From: SFDP01 sp051653625
GTDB taxonomy: Bacteria > Bacillota > Clostridia > Lachnospirales > Lachnospiraceae
DNA length: 64,000 nt
Direction: 5' to 3'
Assembly (NCBI GenBank): GCA_051653625.1
Contig: JBOFWM010000011.1
Location: 14,165-78,164, forward strand
The notes below the pieces were generated by a model. It did no database searches. It was given only the letters and a program-made list of their open reading frames with translations, and was not told where the DNA came from. Shown piece by piece: positions 8,974-17,351 of the stretch; position 1 is the first letter of the stretch; each line of letters opens with the position of its first letter. The translations under genes were made by a program, and so were the position numbers.

Positions 8974-9240
8974 CTATTTGTTTCCAAGTGGATTAAAAAT
9001 ATCTTTAAAATCTTCATTTAATTTGTTTTCGTTTATAATACTTGCTTCGGTCGCTAAATCCATATATTTAATAAAGATATCTTCTACTGATTTTTTTTCA
9101 ATCATTGCAAGTTCTTGTAATATAGGACGTAACTTATCAATTTGTTCTGAAATGCGTACTTTTCTTGGATCTATATCTGGCATTACCTTTTCTGCATATT
9201 CATTAATCTTGTCTAAAAACTGTTTTTCTTCTTGATTCAT
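8974..9240 (-). CDS. Small hypothetical protein
   Basis: An 88-residue, mostly helical, charged protein that I do not recognise. It has no membrane segment or signal peptide. The minus strand is preferred over an overlapping plus-strand open frame (8978-9235) because AGAAAGGA lies just before its ATG and it ends at a bidirectional terminator. It converges on serA and diverges from the DUF1015 gene. The sequence is compatible with a helical-bundle adaptor or regulator, but no function can be assigned. Confidence 0.7.
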   Translation of the reverse strand: MNQEEKQFLDKINEYAEKVMPDIDPRKVRISEQIDKLRPILQELAMIEKKSVEDIFIKYMDLATEASIINENKLNEDFKDIFNPLGNK

Positions 9241-9285
9241 ATAATTTCCTTTCTTAAAAAAAATTCCTTTTTATAAATATATCAC

Positions 9286-9314
9286 TTGCCTTATGTGATG
9301 TCAAAATATACAAT
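9286..9314 (+). promoter_or_regulatory. Predicted promoter of the DUF1015 gene
   Basis: TTGCCT (9286-9291) and TACAAT (9309-9314) are 17 bp apart. A short dyad, ATCAC...GTGAT (9281-9299), straddles the -35 and could be a protein-binding site, though it may be chance. Confidence 0.45.
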
Positions 9315-9344
9315 ATATATATATCAAAAAAGGAGCGAAATAAT

Positions 9345-10580
9345 ATGGCAAATATAAAAGCATTTAAATCAGTAAGACCAAAACATGATAAGATATCAAG
9401 TATAGCGGCATTACCGTATGATGTATATAATCGAAGTGAGGCAAAAGAAATTGTATTGAAAAATCCACTTTCTTTTTTGAGAATTGATCGAGCAGAAAGC
9501 AACTTTCCAGATACTGTAGGGACTTATGACGATTGTGTTTATGAAAAAGCAAAAGAATTATTAAATGAATGGATAGCCCATGAAAATTTCATACAAGATG
9601 AAAAAGAAGCATACTATATTTATGAACTGGAAATGAATGGAAGAATTCAAACAGGGCTTGTTGCTGTTTCGCATATAGAAGATTATGAAAACAATAGAAT
9701 AAAAAAACATGAAAATACAAGAGAAGAAAAAGAATTAGATCGAATTCGTCATATAGATATTTGTAGTGCTCAAACAGGCCCTATTTTTTTAGCATATAGA
9801 GATGAGGATCGAATCAATGATATAGTTGCTGCACAAAAAGTAAATTCACCAATTTTTGAGTTTTCTGCAGACGATGGTATTATACATAGAGGATGGATGA
9901 TCGATGAACAAGAACAGGTTAAAAAAATTAAAGCTGCTTTTTTAACTATTTCAGATATTTATATAGCGGATGGACATCATAGATGTGCTTCTGCCGTAAA
10001 AGTTGGAAGACGAAGACACGAGAATAATAAGAAACATAAAGGAGATGAATCCTATAACTATTTCTTGTCGGTATTGTTTCCAAAGTCTCAACTTGAAATT
10101 TTAGATTATAATCGAGTAGTTAAAGATTTAAATTCTTATGATAAAGAATCATTTTTAAGTGAACTTACGAAGAATTTTAAAATAGAAAATATGGGTGATG
10201 TACAATACAAACCGACAGTTAGAAATACATTTGGAATGTATTTAGAGAATTCGTGGTATAAATTAACATTTATGAATGGTGATAAAATTGAAGATATTGT
10301 AGAATCTTTAGATGTTTCTATATTACAAGATTATATTTTAGATCCGATTTTAAATATTAAAGACCCAAAGACAGATAATAGAATAGATTTTATTGGTGGA
10401 ATTAGGGGAATGGAAGAATTAGAAAAACGAGTGAAAGAGGATTGTAAAGTAGCATTTAGTTTATATCCAACTTCAATGGAAGAATTATTTTCAGTTGCAG
10501 ATCATGATCTTTTAATGCCACCAAAATCAACGTGGTTTGAACCAAAATTAAGAAGTGGGTTATTTATTCATTTAATCTAA
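9345..10580 (+). CDS. DUF1015 family protein
   Basis: A 411-residue soluble protein of the DUF1015 family, recognised by the N-terminal IKAFKSVRPKHDK followed by AALPYDVYNRSEA, the central HENTREEKELDR and the strongly conserved IADGHHRCASA near residue 208. The family has no settled biochemical role, but genomes of Clostridia often place it beside serA and serC, as here, suggesting a link to serine or phosphoserine metabolism (inference). The His-rich ADGHHR motif looks like a catalytic or ligand site. AAAGGAG before the ATG supports the start. Confidence 0.88.
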   Translation: MANIKAFKSVRPKHDKISSIAALPYDVYNRSEAKEIVLKNPLSFLRIDRAESNFPDTVGTYDDCVYEKAKELLNEWIAHENFIQDEKEAYYIYELEMNGRIQTGLVAVSHIEDYENNRIKKHENTREEKELDRIRHIDICSAQTGPIFLAYRDEDRINDIVAAQKVNSPIFEFSADDGIIHRGWMIDEQEQVKKIKAAFLTISDIYIADGHHRCASAVKVGRRRHENNKKHKGDESYNYFLSVLFPKSQLEILDYNRVVKDLNSYDKESFLSELTKNFKIENMGDVQYKPTVRNTFGMYLENSWYKLTFMNGDKIEDIVESLDVSILQDYILDPILNIKDPKTDNRIDFIGGIRGMEELEKRVKEDCKVAFSLYPTSMEELFSVADHDLLMPPKSTWFEPKLRSGLFIHLI

Positions 10581-10631
10581 ATTACAAATTTGAAAAATTT
10601 AGAAATATTAGAGAAGAATGGGAGAGCAATT

Positions 10632-13040
10632 ATGAGGGATAAATTATATAATTTAATGAATTGGCCAAAAATTGAGGGAATTATTTATGGGGAAGAATCT
10701 AAATGCAGTACCATACTTGGCAGACAATATATGGGTAGAAATACTGTGTTTCAATTGTTTTATCCAAATGCAAAATCTGTATTATTAATTCTTGATAGTG
10801 ATGCAAAAAAATATGAAATGCTTCAACAAGATGAAGCAGGATATTTTGCTTATATGTTTCCTAAAAAAATACTAGGGAATTATTATTACCTAGTGGAAGA
10901 TGAACATGGAATCATACATAAGCGTTATGATTTTTATGAGCAATATCCAATTATTTCAAAAGAAGATATTGCATTATTTCATGCTGGAATTCATTATGAA
11001 ATTTATAAAATATTGGGGGCACACCCTATGTCGGTTCAAAACATAGATGGAATTCATTTTTCTGTTTGGGCACCTAATGCAACATCTATAAGTGTAGTTG
11101 GCGATTTTAATAATTGGGATCGATTAATAGATCCTATGGAAAAAACTTATGAATCTGGAATTTTTGAGTGTTTTATACCTTATGCAAAACCATATGATAA
11201 TTATAAATTTTCTATTATGACAGCAGGTGATGTAGTGACATTAAAAGCTGACCCATATGCTTGTTTGCAACAACTTCGTCCAGACAGTGCTTCTGTTGTA
11301 TATGAATTTCCAAAGTTTTGTTGGGAAGATGATGCATATATTTCTAAAAGAGAAATGCAAAACGTATTGCATGAACCAATGTCTTTATTTGAATTGCATT
11401 TAGGTTCTTTTGCACAGACAGAAGATGGAACATACTTGAATTATAGAGTATTGGCCAAAAAGGTTATTGACTATGTGAAAGAAGTTGGATATACACATGT
11501 TGAATTGATGCCGATTTTAGAACATCCATTGGATGAATCATGGGGATATCAAGTGATTGGATATTATGCACCTACAAGTAGATATGGTACTCCAGAAGAT
11601 TTTATGTTTTTTGTTAATGAACTTCATAAAGAAAATATTGGTATTATACTTGATTGGGTACCGGCACATTTTCCAAAAGATATTTATGGACTTTCAAATT
11701 TTGATGGAACATGTCTTTATGAACATCTTGATAAACGACAAGGAGAACATCCGCATTGGGGAACACTAATATATAATTATGGGCGTGAAGAGGTTAGTAA
11801 TTATCTAATTGCAAATGCACTATATTGGATTGAACAATTCCATGTGGATGGAATACGCGTTGATGCAGTTGCTTCTATGTTATATCTTGATTATGGGAAA
11901 CAAGATGGAGAATGGATAGCAAATATTTATGGTGGGAATGAAAATTTAGAAGCAATTGAATTTTTAAAACATCTAAATAGTATAATTAAAAAACGTGGTA
12001 GAGGAGCAATCTCGATTGCAGAAGAATCTACTGCATGGCCTAAAATTACGGGAGATTTAAATGATGAGGGATTAGGATTTGATTTGAAATGGAATATGGG
12101 ATTTATGAATGACTATTTGAATTATATTAGTTATGATCCTTATTTTCGTTCGCATCATCATAGTGAATTAACATTTAGTATGATATATGCCTATAGTGAA
12201 CATTTTATGCTTGTATTTTCTCATGATGAAGTAGTACATGGAAAATCTTCTTTGATAGGAAAAATGCCTGGTGAAATCGAAGACAAATTTGCAAATTTGC
12301 GTGCTAGTTATGGGTACTTCTATACGCATCCAGGAAAAAAATTATTATTTATGGGGCAAGATATTGGAGAGTTTGATGAATGGAATGAGAAAAGAAGTAT
12401 ACAATGGAATTTATTAGAATATCCACTTCATAAAGGATTGCAAGAACTTGTTAAAGATTTAAATTTATTATATAAATCAAAAAAAGCATTACATGAATTA
12501 GATCATTATCCAGAAGGGTTTGAATGGAACAATTGTATTAATAATAATGATTGTGTGATAAGTTATACAAGAAAAGGACGTTTTATAAAGGATTCGTTAC
12601 TTGTTGTTATAAATTTCTCAAACGTAATGATTGAGGATCATAGAATAGGGGTAGTTTTTGAAGGACGATATAAAGAAGTATTAAATTCAAATGATGTAAA
12701 ATATGGTGGTTCTTATAAAACAAAAGATCTTTTATTAGAAACGCAAGAGATAGAATTTGATGGAAGAGAAAATTCTATTGCGATTACATTGCAACCTCTT
12801 GCTATACAAATATATGAATTTATTCCATTTAGTGAAGAAGAATTATTGGAAAGAGCATTTGCTAAAGCAGAAAAAATAAGAATAAAATTAGAAGAAGAGG
12901 CAAAGAGAAAAGCAACTCTTTTGAAAACACAACTTTTAAAAGATTCTATTCAAGAAAAAGTCATTGAGGCTGATATTTCATTCTTAGAGGGGACACAACA
13001 TCAAAAAAAGGCAGAACGAAAAGTGAAAAATAAAAAATAG
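10632..13040 (+). CDS. glgB: 1,4-alpha-glucan branching enzyme with N- and C-terminal extensions
   Basis: Makes alpha-1,6 branches in glycogen (GH13). The CBM48 region shows FSVWAPNATSISVVGDFNNW; the catalytic domain shows ELHLGSF, WVPAHFPKD, GIRVDAVASMLYLDYG (nucleophile Asp), IAEESTAWP (acid Glu) and FSHDEVVHGK. At 802 residues it is longer than typical 620-730-residue enzymes, with an additional N-terminal module and a lysine/glutamate-rich C-terminal tail of about 60 residues. A TTG 42 bp upstream is in frame, but GGGAG seven bases before the ATG at 10632 supports that start. No other glycogen gene is adjacent. Confidence 0.94.
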   Translation: MRDKLYNLMNWPKIEGIIYGEESKCSTILGRQYMGRNTVFQLFYPNAKSVLLILDSDAKKYEMLQQDEAGYFAYMFPKKILGNYYYLVEDEHGIIHKRYDFYEQYPIISKEDIALFHAGIHYEIYKILGAHPMSVQNIDGIHFSVWAPNATSISVVGDFNNWDRLIDPMEKTYESGIFECFIPYAKPYDNYKFSIMTAGDVVTLKADPYACLQQLRPDSASVVYEFPKFCWEDDAYISKREMQNVLHEPMSLFELHLGSFAQTEDGTYLNYRVLAKKVIDYVKEVGYTHVELMPILEHPLDESWGYQVIGYYAPTSRYGTPEDFMFFVNELHKENIGIILDWVPAHFPKDIYGLSNFDGTCLYEHLDKRQGEHPHWGTLIYNYGREEVSNYLIANALYWIEQFHVDGIRVDAVASMLYLDYGKQDGEWIANIYGGNENLEAIEFLKHLNSIIKKRGRGAISIAEESTAWPKITGDLNDEGLGFDLKWNMGFMNDYLNYISYDPYFRSHHHSELTFSMIYAYSEHFMLVFSHDEVVHGKSSLIGKMPGEIEDKFANLRASYGYFYTHPGKKLLFMGQDIGEFDEWNEKRSIQWNLLEYPLHKGLQELVKDLNLLYKSKKALHELDHYPEGFEWNNCINNNDCVISYTRKGRFIKDSLLVVINFSNVMIEDHRIGVVFEGRYKEVLNSNDVKYGGSYKTKDLLLETQEIEFDGRENSIAITLQPLAIQIYEFIPFSEEELLERAFAKAEKIRIKLEEEAKRKATLLKTQLLKDSIQEKVIEADISFLEGTQHQKKAERKVKNKK

Positions 13041-13053
13041 ATGGGAGAAATAA

Positions 13054-13923
13054 ATGGATCAAATAGAAATAGAAGATTTAGGTCTTGGACTTGAGATAAT
13101 TGATAAAAATATGGTTGAAAAATTTATTGAAGAACTGCCTGAAAAAGCATTTCGTTTAAGCATTCAAGTTGTTTTAGCATTTGTTTTTATAATTATTGGA
13201 ATTCAATTGATAAAAATTATTCGAAAGATTGTAAAAAAATCATTGATAAAATCAAATGCGGACCAAGGAGTCATACAATTTTTAGATTCTTTTATTAAAG
13301 CGGCGCTTTATATTTTGTTATTTTTTCTTGTTGCATCAAGTTTTGGATTGGAGGCAACGAGTGTAGTTGCAGTTATTGGTTCGGCGGGGGTTGCTATTGG
13401 TTTAGCATTACAAGGAAGTTTGTCAAATTTTGCTGGTGGAGTATTGATTTTATTGTTAAAGCCATTTCGAATAGGTGACTATATTATTGAAGATACAAAT
13501 AAAAATGAAGGAATTGTTACAGAAATAGAACTTTTTTACACAAAATTAACAACACCAGATAATAAGGTAATTGTATTGCCAAATGGAGCATTGGCAAATA
13601 CAAGCTTAACGAATACTACGCAATCGCCTAATCGTCGAATAGATATTTTAGTAGGTGTTTCATATGCTACAAACATTAAATTGGCAAAAGAAGTGTTGAC
13701 TAAAATGGTTGGAGAATTTGAAAATACATTAAAAGATTGTGAATATTTTGTATATGTTGACTCTTTAGGGGATCATAGCGTTATATTAGGTGTACGCTGT
13801 TATGTACTGACAGAAAATTATTGGAAAAGTAAATGGGATTTGACGGAAAAAATAAAAGAAACATTAGATGAACATCAAATTTCTATCCCATTTCCACAAT
13901 TGGATGTTTTGGTTAAATCATAA
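13054..13923 (+). CDS. mscS: Small-conductance mechanosensitive channel, MscS family
   Basis: A 289-residue inner-membrane channel that opens on osmotic downshock. Membrane helices are predicted at about residues 31-53, 75-95 and 99-130. The last is the pore helix, with the glycine/alanine pattern SAGVAIGLALQGSLSNFAGG followed by the beta-domain signature KPFRIGDYI. The cytoplasmic vestibule domain is complete. It follows glgB by 13 bp and is probably cotranscribed. Confidence 0.93.
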   Translation: MDQIEIEDLGLGLEIIDKNMVEKFIEELPEKAFRLSIQVVLAFVFIIIGIQLIKIIRKIVKKSLIKSNADQGVIQFLDSFIKAALYILLFFLVASSFGLEATSVVAVIGSAGVAIGLALQGSLSNFAGGVLILLLKPFRIGDYIIEDTNKNEGIVTEIELFYTKLTTPDNKVIVLPNGALANTSLTNTTQSPNRRIDILVGVSYATNIKLAKEVLTKMVGEFENTLKDCEYFVYVDSLGDHSVILGVRCYVLTENYWKSKWDLTEKIKETLDEHQISIPFPQLDVLVKS

Positions 13924-13940
13924 AAATACTATAAAATTTA

Positions 13941-13969
13941 TTGCATAAAATTAATAGGAATGATAAGAT
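13941..13969 (+). promoter_or_regulatory. Predicted promoter of the BMP lipoprotein gene
   Basis: TTGCAT (13941-13946) and TAAGAT (13964-13969) are 17 bp apart, with a TG extension before the -10. The predicted start near 13976 falls at the foot of the hairpin at 13978-14016. Confidence 0.45.
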
Positions 13970-13977
13970 ATAAACAT

Positions 13978-14016
13978 AATCATAGGGGAATTATTTCAAT
14001 TAATTCTCCTATGATT
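13978..14016 (+). other. Long stem-loop, probable 5' mRNA-stabilising hairpin or mscS terminator
   Basis: Left arm 13978-13993 pairs over 16 bp with 14001-14016, with one G-U wobble and a 7-base loop. The T-tract after it is poor (ATTTAATATT), so a canonical terminator is not the best reading. If the promoter at 13941-13969 is used, the hairpin lies at the very 5' end of the bmpA transcript, where such structures protect mRNA. Confidence 0.6.
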
Positions 14017-14025
14017 ATTTAATAT

Positions 14026-14061
14026 TGGAGGATGAATTGAAAAAGAATGGAGGATGAAATG
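14026..14061 (+). promoter_or_regulatory. Tandem Shine-Dalgarno duplication before bmpA
   Basis: TGGAGGATGAA occurs at 14026-14036 and again at 14048-14058, each followed by a start-like codon (TTG at 14037, ATG at 14059). The first copy could drive a six-codon mini-ORF (14037-14057) whose stop overlaps the second ribosome binding site. Confidence 0.6.
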
Positions 14062-15144
14062 ATGAAGAAATTATTGTCAGTAATTTTAGTTTCGATTATG
14101 GCTTTTTCTATGGTTGCATGTGGTAGTACACCAGCAACAAGTGAAAGTACATCAACAGATGCAATGACAGAAGTGACAGAGGAAGTAGAAAAGGAAGTAG
14201 CGGCATCAGATTTTAAAGTAGGAATGGTAACAGATACAGGTGGTGTGAATGATGGTTCTTTTAATCAATCTTCTTGGGAAGGATTGCAAAGAGCATCAGA
14301 TGAATTTGGTATTACAGTAAATTATCTTGAATCTTCAACAGATGCAGATTATCAAACAAATATTGAAACATTTATTGATGAAGAATATGATTTAATTATT
14401 AGTGTAGGATTTATGTTAGCAGATGCAACTTATTCAGCAGCGGTAGAATATCCAGATCAAAAATTTGCAATTTTGGATGATAGTACATGTGCAGATTTAC
14501 CAAATGTAGCTTGCTTAATGTTTGAACAAGCAGAAGCATCATATTTAGTAGGTTATATTGCAGGTTTAGAAAGTGAATCGAATAATGTTGGATTTTTAAT
14601 AGGAATGTCAACACCTATTATGCATGAATTTGGATATGGCTTTGTTGCAGGTGTGTTAGATGCTAATCCAGATGCAACAGTTCAACAAGTAAATGCAAAT
14701 TCTTTCGGAGATCCAGGACAAGGTAAAGCATTAACAACTTCTATGATTACAAATGGAGCGGATGTTGTTTTCCATGCGGCTGGCGGAACAGGACTTGGTT
14801 TAATCGAAGCAGCAAAAGAATCTGGAATCAAAGCAATTGGTGTAGATTCAGATCAAAGCTCGCTTGCACCAGAAACTATTATTACTTCAGCGATGAAGAG
14901 AGTGGATAATGCAAGTTATGATGTAGCAAAACACATTGTAGAAAATGCATTTCAACCAGGTATTACAGTTTATGATTTAGAAACATCAGGTGTAGATATT
15001 GCACCAACAACAGATTTACTTTCTGCGGAAACACTTTCTGCAGTAGAAGAAATCAAAGCGAAAATTATCTCTGGTGAAATTGTAGTAGCAAAAACAAAAG
15101 AAGATTTTGAAGCTGCACATGGTGATGTTTACATTTTAGATTAA
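14059..15144 (+). CDS. bmpA: BMP-family nucleoside-binding lipoprotein (ABC transporter)
   Basis: Substrate-binding component of a BmpA/NupABC-type nucleoside importer, tethered outside the membrane. A signal peptide with lipobox FSMVACGS is followed by a low-complexity Ser/Thr/Glu linker (about residues 25-50) and a periplasmic-binding fold beginning KVGMVTDTGGVNDGSFNQ, the BMP-family hallmark. ATGs at 14059 and 14062 are both suitably spaced from GGAGG; 14047 is too close to it. The transporter ATPase and permeases lie 3 kb downstream, beyond an intron relic and the yjjIW pair. It has its own terminator and so is a separate transcript. Confidence 0.93.
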   Translation: MMKKLLSVILVSIMAFSMVACGSTPATSESTSTDAMTEVTEEVEKEVAASDFKVGMVTDTGGVNDGSFNQSSWEGLQRASDEFGITVNYLESSTDADYQTNIETFIDEEYDLIISVGFMLADATYSAAVEYPDQKFAILDDSTCADLPNVACLMFEQAEASYLVGYIAGLESESNNVGFLIGMSTPIMHEFGYGFVAGVLDANPDATVQQVNANSFGDPGQGKALTTSMITNGADVVFHAAGGTGLGLIEAAKESGIKAIGVDSDQSSLAPETIITSAMKRVDNASYDVAKHIVENAFQPGITVYDLETSGVDIAPTTDLLSAETLSAVEEIKAKIISGEIVVAKTKEDFEAAHGDVYILD

Positions 15145-15148
15145 TCTT

Positions 15149-15180
15149 AAAAAAAGGTCCTTTGTGGGACCTTTTTTTTT
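15149..15180 (+). terminator. Rho-independent terminator after bmpA
   Basis: AAGGTCC (15154-15160) and GGACCTT (15167-15173), loop of six bases, with a long A-tract before and a nine-base T-tract after. Confidence 0.9.
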
Positions 15181-15702
15181 GTGAGTATGCCAGACATGGC
15201 ACTAATCTAGCTAGTAAAAGTCTAGCCACGGGTATTTACCGCCAAGTGTAGCGGAGCGCAAGTTGGCATCAGTAATGATGTGAATGAAGGAAGCGCATAG
15301 CAAAGTTCTTGAGCCTATGAACAGAAACTTGATAAGGCTAAAGTAGTCAGACCTACAAGAAGCAAATATCTCGGATTCACATTTCTGAAAAATGGTGGAG
15401 ATTGGAAAGTAAAACCAACCACAGAAAAGAAAAAGAAGTTAAAGCAGAAATTAAGTGAATGCCTCAAAAGAAACAAAGCAATCGCGCGACCATTAGTTGT
15501 AACAATCAAGCGTGTGAATGAGATTGTAAGAGGATAGATTAATTATTTCAGAATCGGAATGATGAAACAGTTTATGGATGAGTTTGGACAATGGTTAAGA
15601 CATAAAATAAGGGTAATTGTTTTGAAATAATGGAAACCCCAAAGGCCATTTATAGAAATTTAAGCTACATGAATAGCAATTATTTCTCTACTCTATTTTA
15701 AA
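15181..15702 (+). mobile_element. Degenerate group II intron
   Basis: The region starts immediately after the bmpA terminator T-tract with GTGAG, close to the GUGYG 5' end of group II introns. Bases 15181 to about 15320 resemble intron domain I RNA, including the GGAGCGCAAG stretch. They are joined directly to the 3' part of the maturase gene. Most of the reverse transcriptase and the 3' RNA (a recognisable domain V) are absent, so the element has an internal deletion, has lost its 3' end and cannot splice or move. The 661-bp gap before yjjI holds only this relic and the yjjI promoter. Confidence 0.75.
15316..15702 (+). pseudogene. ltrA-like: Group II intron reverse transcriptase/maturase remnant (thumb and domain X)
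   Basis: Translation from 15331 gives DKAKVVRPTRSKYLGFTF, later RPLVVTIKRVNEIVRG and INYFRIGMMKQFMDEFGQW, the conserved domain X of group II intron maturases. The conserved RGWINYF reads RG-stop-INYF (TAG at 15535-15537, from TGG), a second stop lies at 15628-15630 (TAA where a Gln codon is expected), and a one-base deletion near 15634-15640 shifts the remaining TPKAIYRNL into another frame. The N-terminal reverse transcriptase motifs are missing. It is clearly not functional. Confidence 0.85.
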
Positions 15703-15740
15703 ATGCATATGTTTTAAAATCATTTTAATTGAATAAAACG

Positions 15741-15769
15741 TTCAAATAATTTATGAATTAGTGTATAAT
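15741..15769 (+). promoter_or_regulatory. Predicted promoter of the yjjI-yjjW-nup-cdd-add operon
   Basis: TTCAAA (15741-15746) and a perfect TATAAT (15764-15769) are 17 bp apart, 37 bp before the yjjI start codon. This is the only good promoter seen before add, so the seven genes downstream probably form one transcript. Confidence 0.6.
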
Positions 15770-15806
15770 AATACCATACACATACGAATGAGAAAGGAGG
15801 TTCACG

Positions 15807-17351
15807 ATGAGAGCAATTTCTATGGAAAGAGTAGAATCGACTAGAAATGATATATTAAATATCATTAAAAGTCCATGCCTTACTCATGAACAAAAATTAA
15901 CAAACTTAGCAAGTAAGGCTGACTCTTTACTAGAGGTATTAGATTTACCTGCTGGAATTGAAGAGTTATTAGAACCAGTAGAGGGAAAACAATGTATTTG
16001 TGATTTGTTTGAAGGAAATGCACCACTTCGACCACGTTATATTGCACCAAAATATGATCAATTTATGAAAAAAGGAAGCAAATTTTTGCAGTTAGAAGCT
16101 CCAAAAGATTTCTTTGAAGCATTAAATCATTTGCTTATTTTATACAAACACGTTCCAAGTGTTACGAATTATCCAGTGTACTTAGGTGCATTAGATGAAT
16201 TGTTAGAACCATTTATTCATGAAATAGATGACGAGACTGCAAAAAAATTTATGAAATTTTTTATGATTCATATTGATCGTACAATACCGGATAGTTTTTC
16301 TCATGTAAATTTAGGGCCGAAAGAAACAAGAGTGGGCAGACTATTACTAGAAGTGGAAGAAGAATTAGAACAAGCTGTACCAAATATTACATTTAGATAT
16401 GAAGAAGGTGTAACACCAGATGATTATGCAAAAAGAGCAATACAAACATCGCTTAGAAGTGCAAAGCCAAGTTTTGCAAATCATAAAATGTTTTCTAAAG
16501 AATTTCAGGGTGAGTATATAATCGCAAGTTGTTATAATGGTTTGCCATATGGTGGAGGATCGTATACATTATGTCGACTCATTTTAGGGAATATAGCAAA
16601 GAGAGCGAAATCAAAAAAAGATTTTATGGAAGATGTTTTGCCATATGTACTAGATATGCAAGCGCGTTTCATGGATGCAAGAGTTAAGTTTATTGTTGAA
16701 GAAAGTGGATTTTTTGAGAATCATTTTCTTGCGAAAGAAGGTTTGATTGAAAGGGAACAATTTACTGCAATGTTTGGTTTAGTTGGACTTGCGGAGGCTG
16801 TAAATACCATTTGTGAATTAGAAGGAATGGATAAGAGATTTGGAAAAGATAAGGAAGCAGATGAAATAGGTGTTGAGATTATGGAACTTATTCATAAGTT
16901 TAATCAAAATCATATTGCACCATATTGTGAAGCAACAAATCATCATTACTTACTACATGCACAAGTAGGAATTGCAGAAGATAAGGGGGTATCACCTGGA
17001 ACAAGAATTCCGATTGGAGAAGAACCTGAAAATGTAGTAGATCATTTATTACAATGTAATTTGTTTCATAAATACTTTCCTTCGGGAACAGGAGACATAT
17101 TTCCAATAGAAAGTACTGCTAATAAAAATCTAGATTATATTTTGGATATTATAAAAGGTGCTTTTTCAAAAGAAATTAGATATTTATCATTTCACAATAA
17201 AGAATCAGATGTGATTCGCGTGACAGGATATTTAGTAAAACGTTCTGAAATAGAAAAGTATAAAAAGGGAGAGCGTGTTCTACAAAGTACAACTCATTTA
17301 GGAACAGGTGCAACAATTAACGGTCGTATATTAGAGCGTAAGGTGAGATAA
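15807..17351 (+). CDS. yjjI: YjjI-family glycine radical enzyme
   Basis: A 514-residue member of the YjjI (DUF3029) group, much shorter than pyruvate formate-lyase (about 750). The glycyl radical motif RVTGY places the radical at Gly474. Candidate thiyl cysteines are Cys242 in SCYNGLPYGGG and Cys256 in TLCRL. The enzyme would be active only without oxygen, after activation by the adjacent radical-SAM protein, whose ATG directly abuts its stop codon. The reaction is not established to my knowledge. Its placement before nucleoside transport and deaminase genes suggests a nucleoside or pentose substrate (inference). AAAGGAGG seven bases upstream sets the start. Confidence 0.9.
   Translation: MRAISMERVESTRNDILNIIKSPCLTHEQKLTNLASKADSLLEVLDLPAGIEELLEPVEGKQCICDLFEGNAPLRPRYIAPKYDQFMKKGSKFLQLEAPKDFFEALNHLLILYKHVPSVTNYPVYLGALDELLEPFIHEIDDETAKKFMKFFMIHIDRTIPDSFSHVNLGPKETRVGRLLLEVEEELEQAVPNITFRYEEGVTPDDYAKRAIQTSLRSAKPSFANHKMFSKEFQGEYIIASCYNGLPYGGGSYTLCRLILGNIAKRAKSKKDFMEDVLPYVLDMQARFMDARVKFIVEESGFFENHFLAKEGLIEREQFTAMFGLVGLAEAVNTICELEGMDKRFGKDKEADEIGVEIMELIHKFNQNHIAPYCEATNHHYLLHAQVGIAEDKGVSPGTRIPIGEEPENVVDHLLQCNLFHKYFPSGTGDIFPIESTANKNLDYILDIIKGAFSKEIRYLSFHNKESDVIRVTGYLVKRSEIEKYKKGERVLQSTTHLGTGATINGRILERKVR

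Noticed and set aside
8978..9235. 85-codon plus-strand open frame opposite the small minus-strand gene
   Set aside because: The minus-strand frame has a proper ribosome binding site and ends at a terminator; the plus-strand frame has none and encodes a Ser/Phe/Ile-rich mirror sequence.
13978..14020. Standard terminator for mscS
   Set aside because: Not kept as the main call because the stem is followed by ATTTAATATT rather than a T-run, and a promoter places it at a transcript 5' end; it stays possible and is noted in the feature.
15315..15509. 64-codon minus-strand frame over the intron relic
   Set aside because: The opposite strand reads clearly as maturase domain X; this is its shadow.
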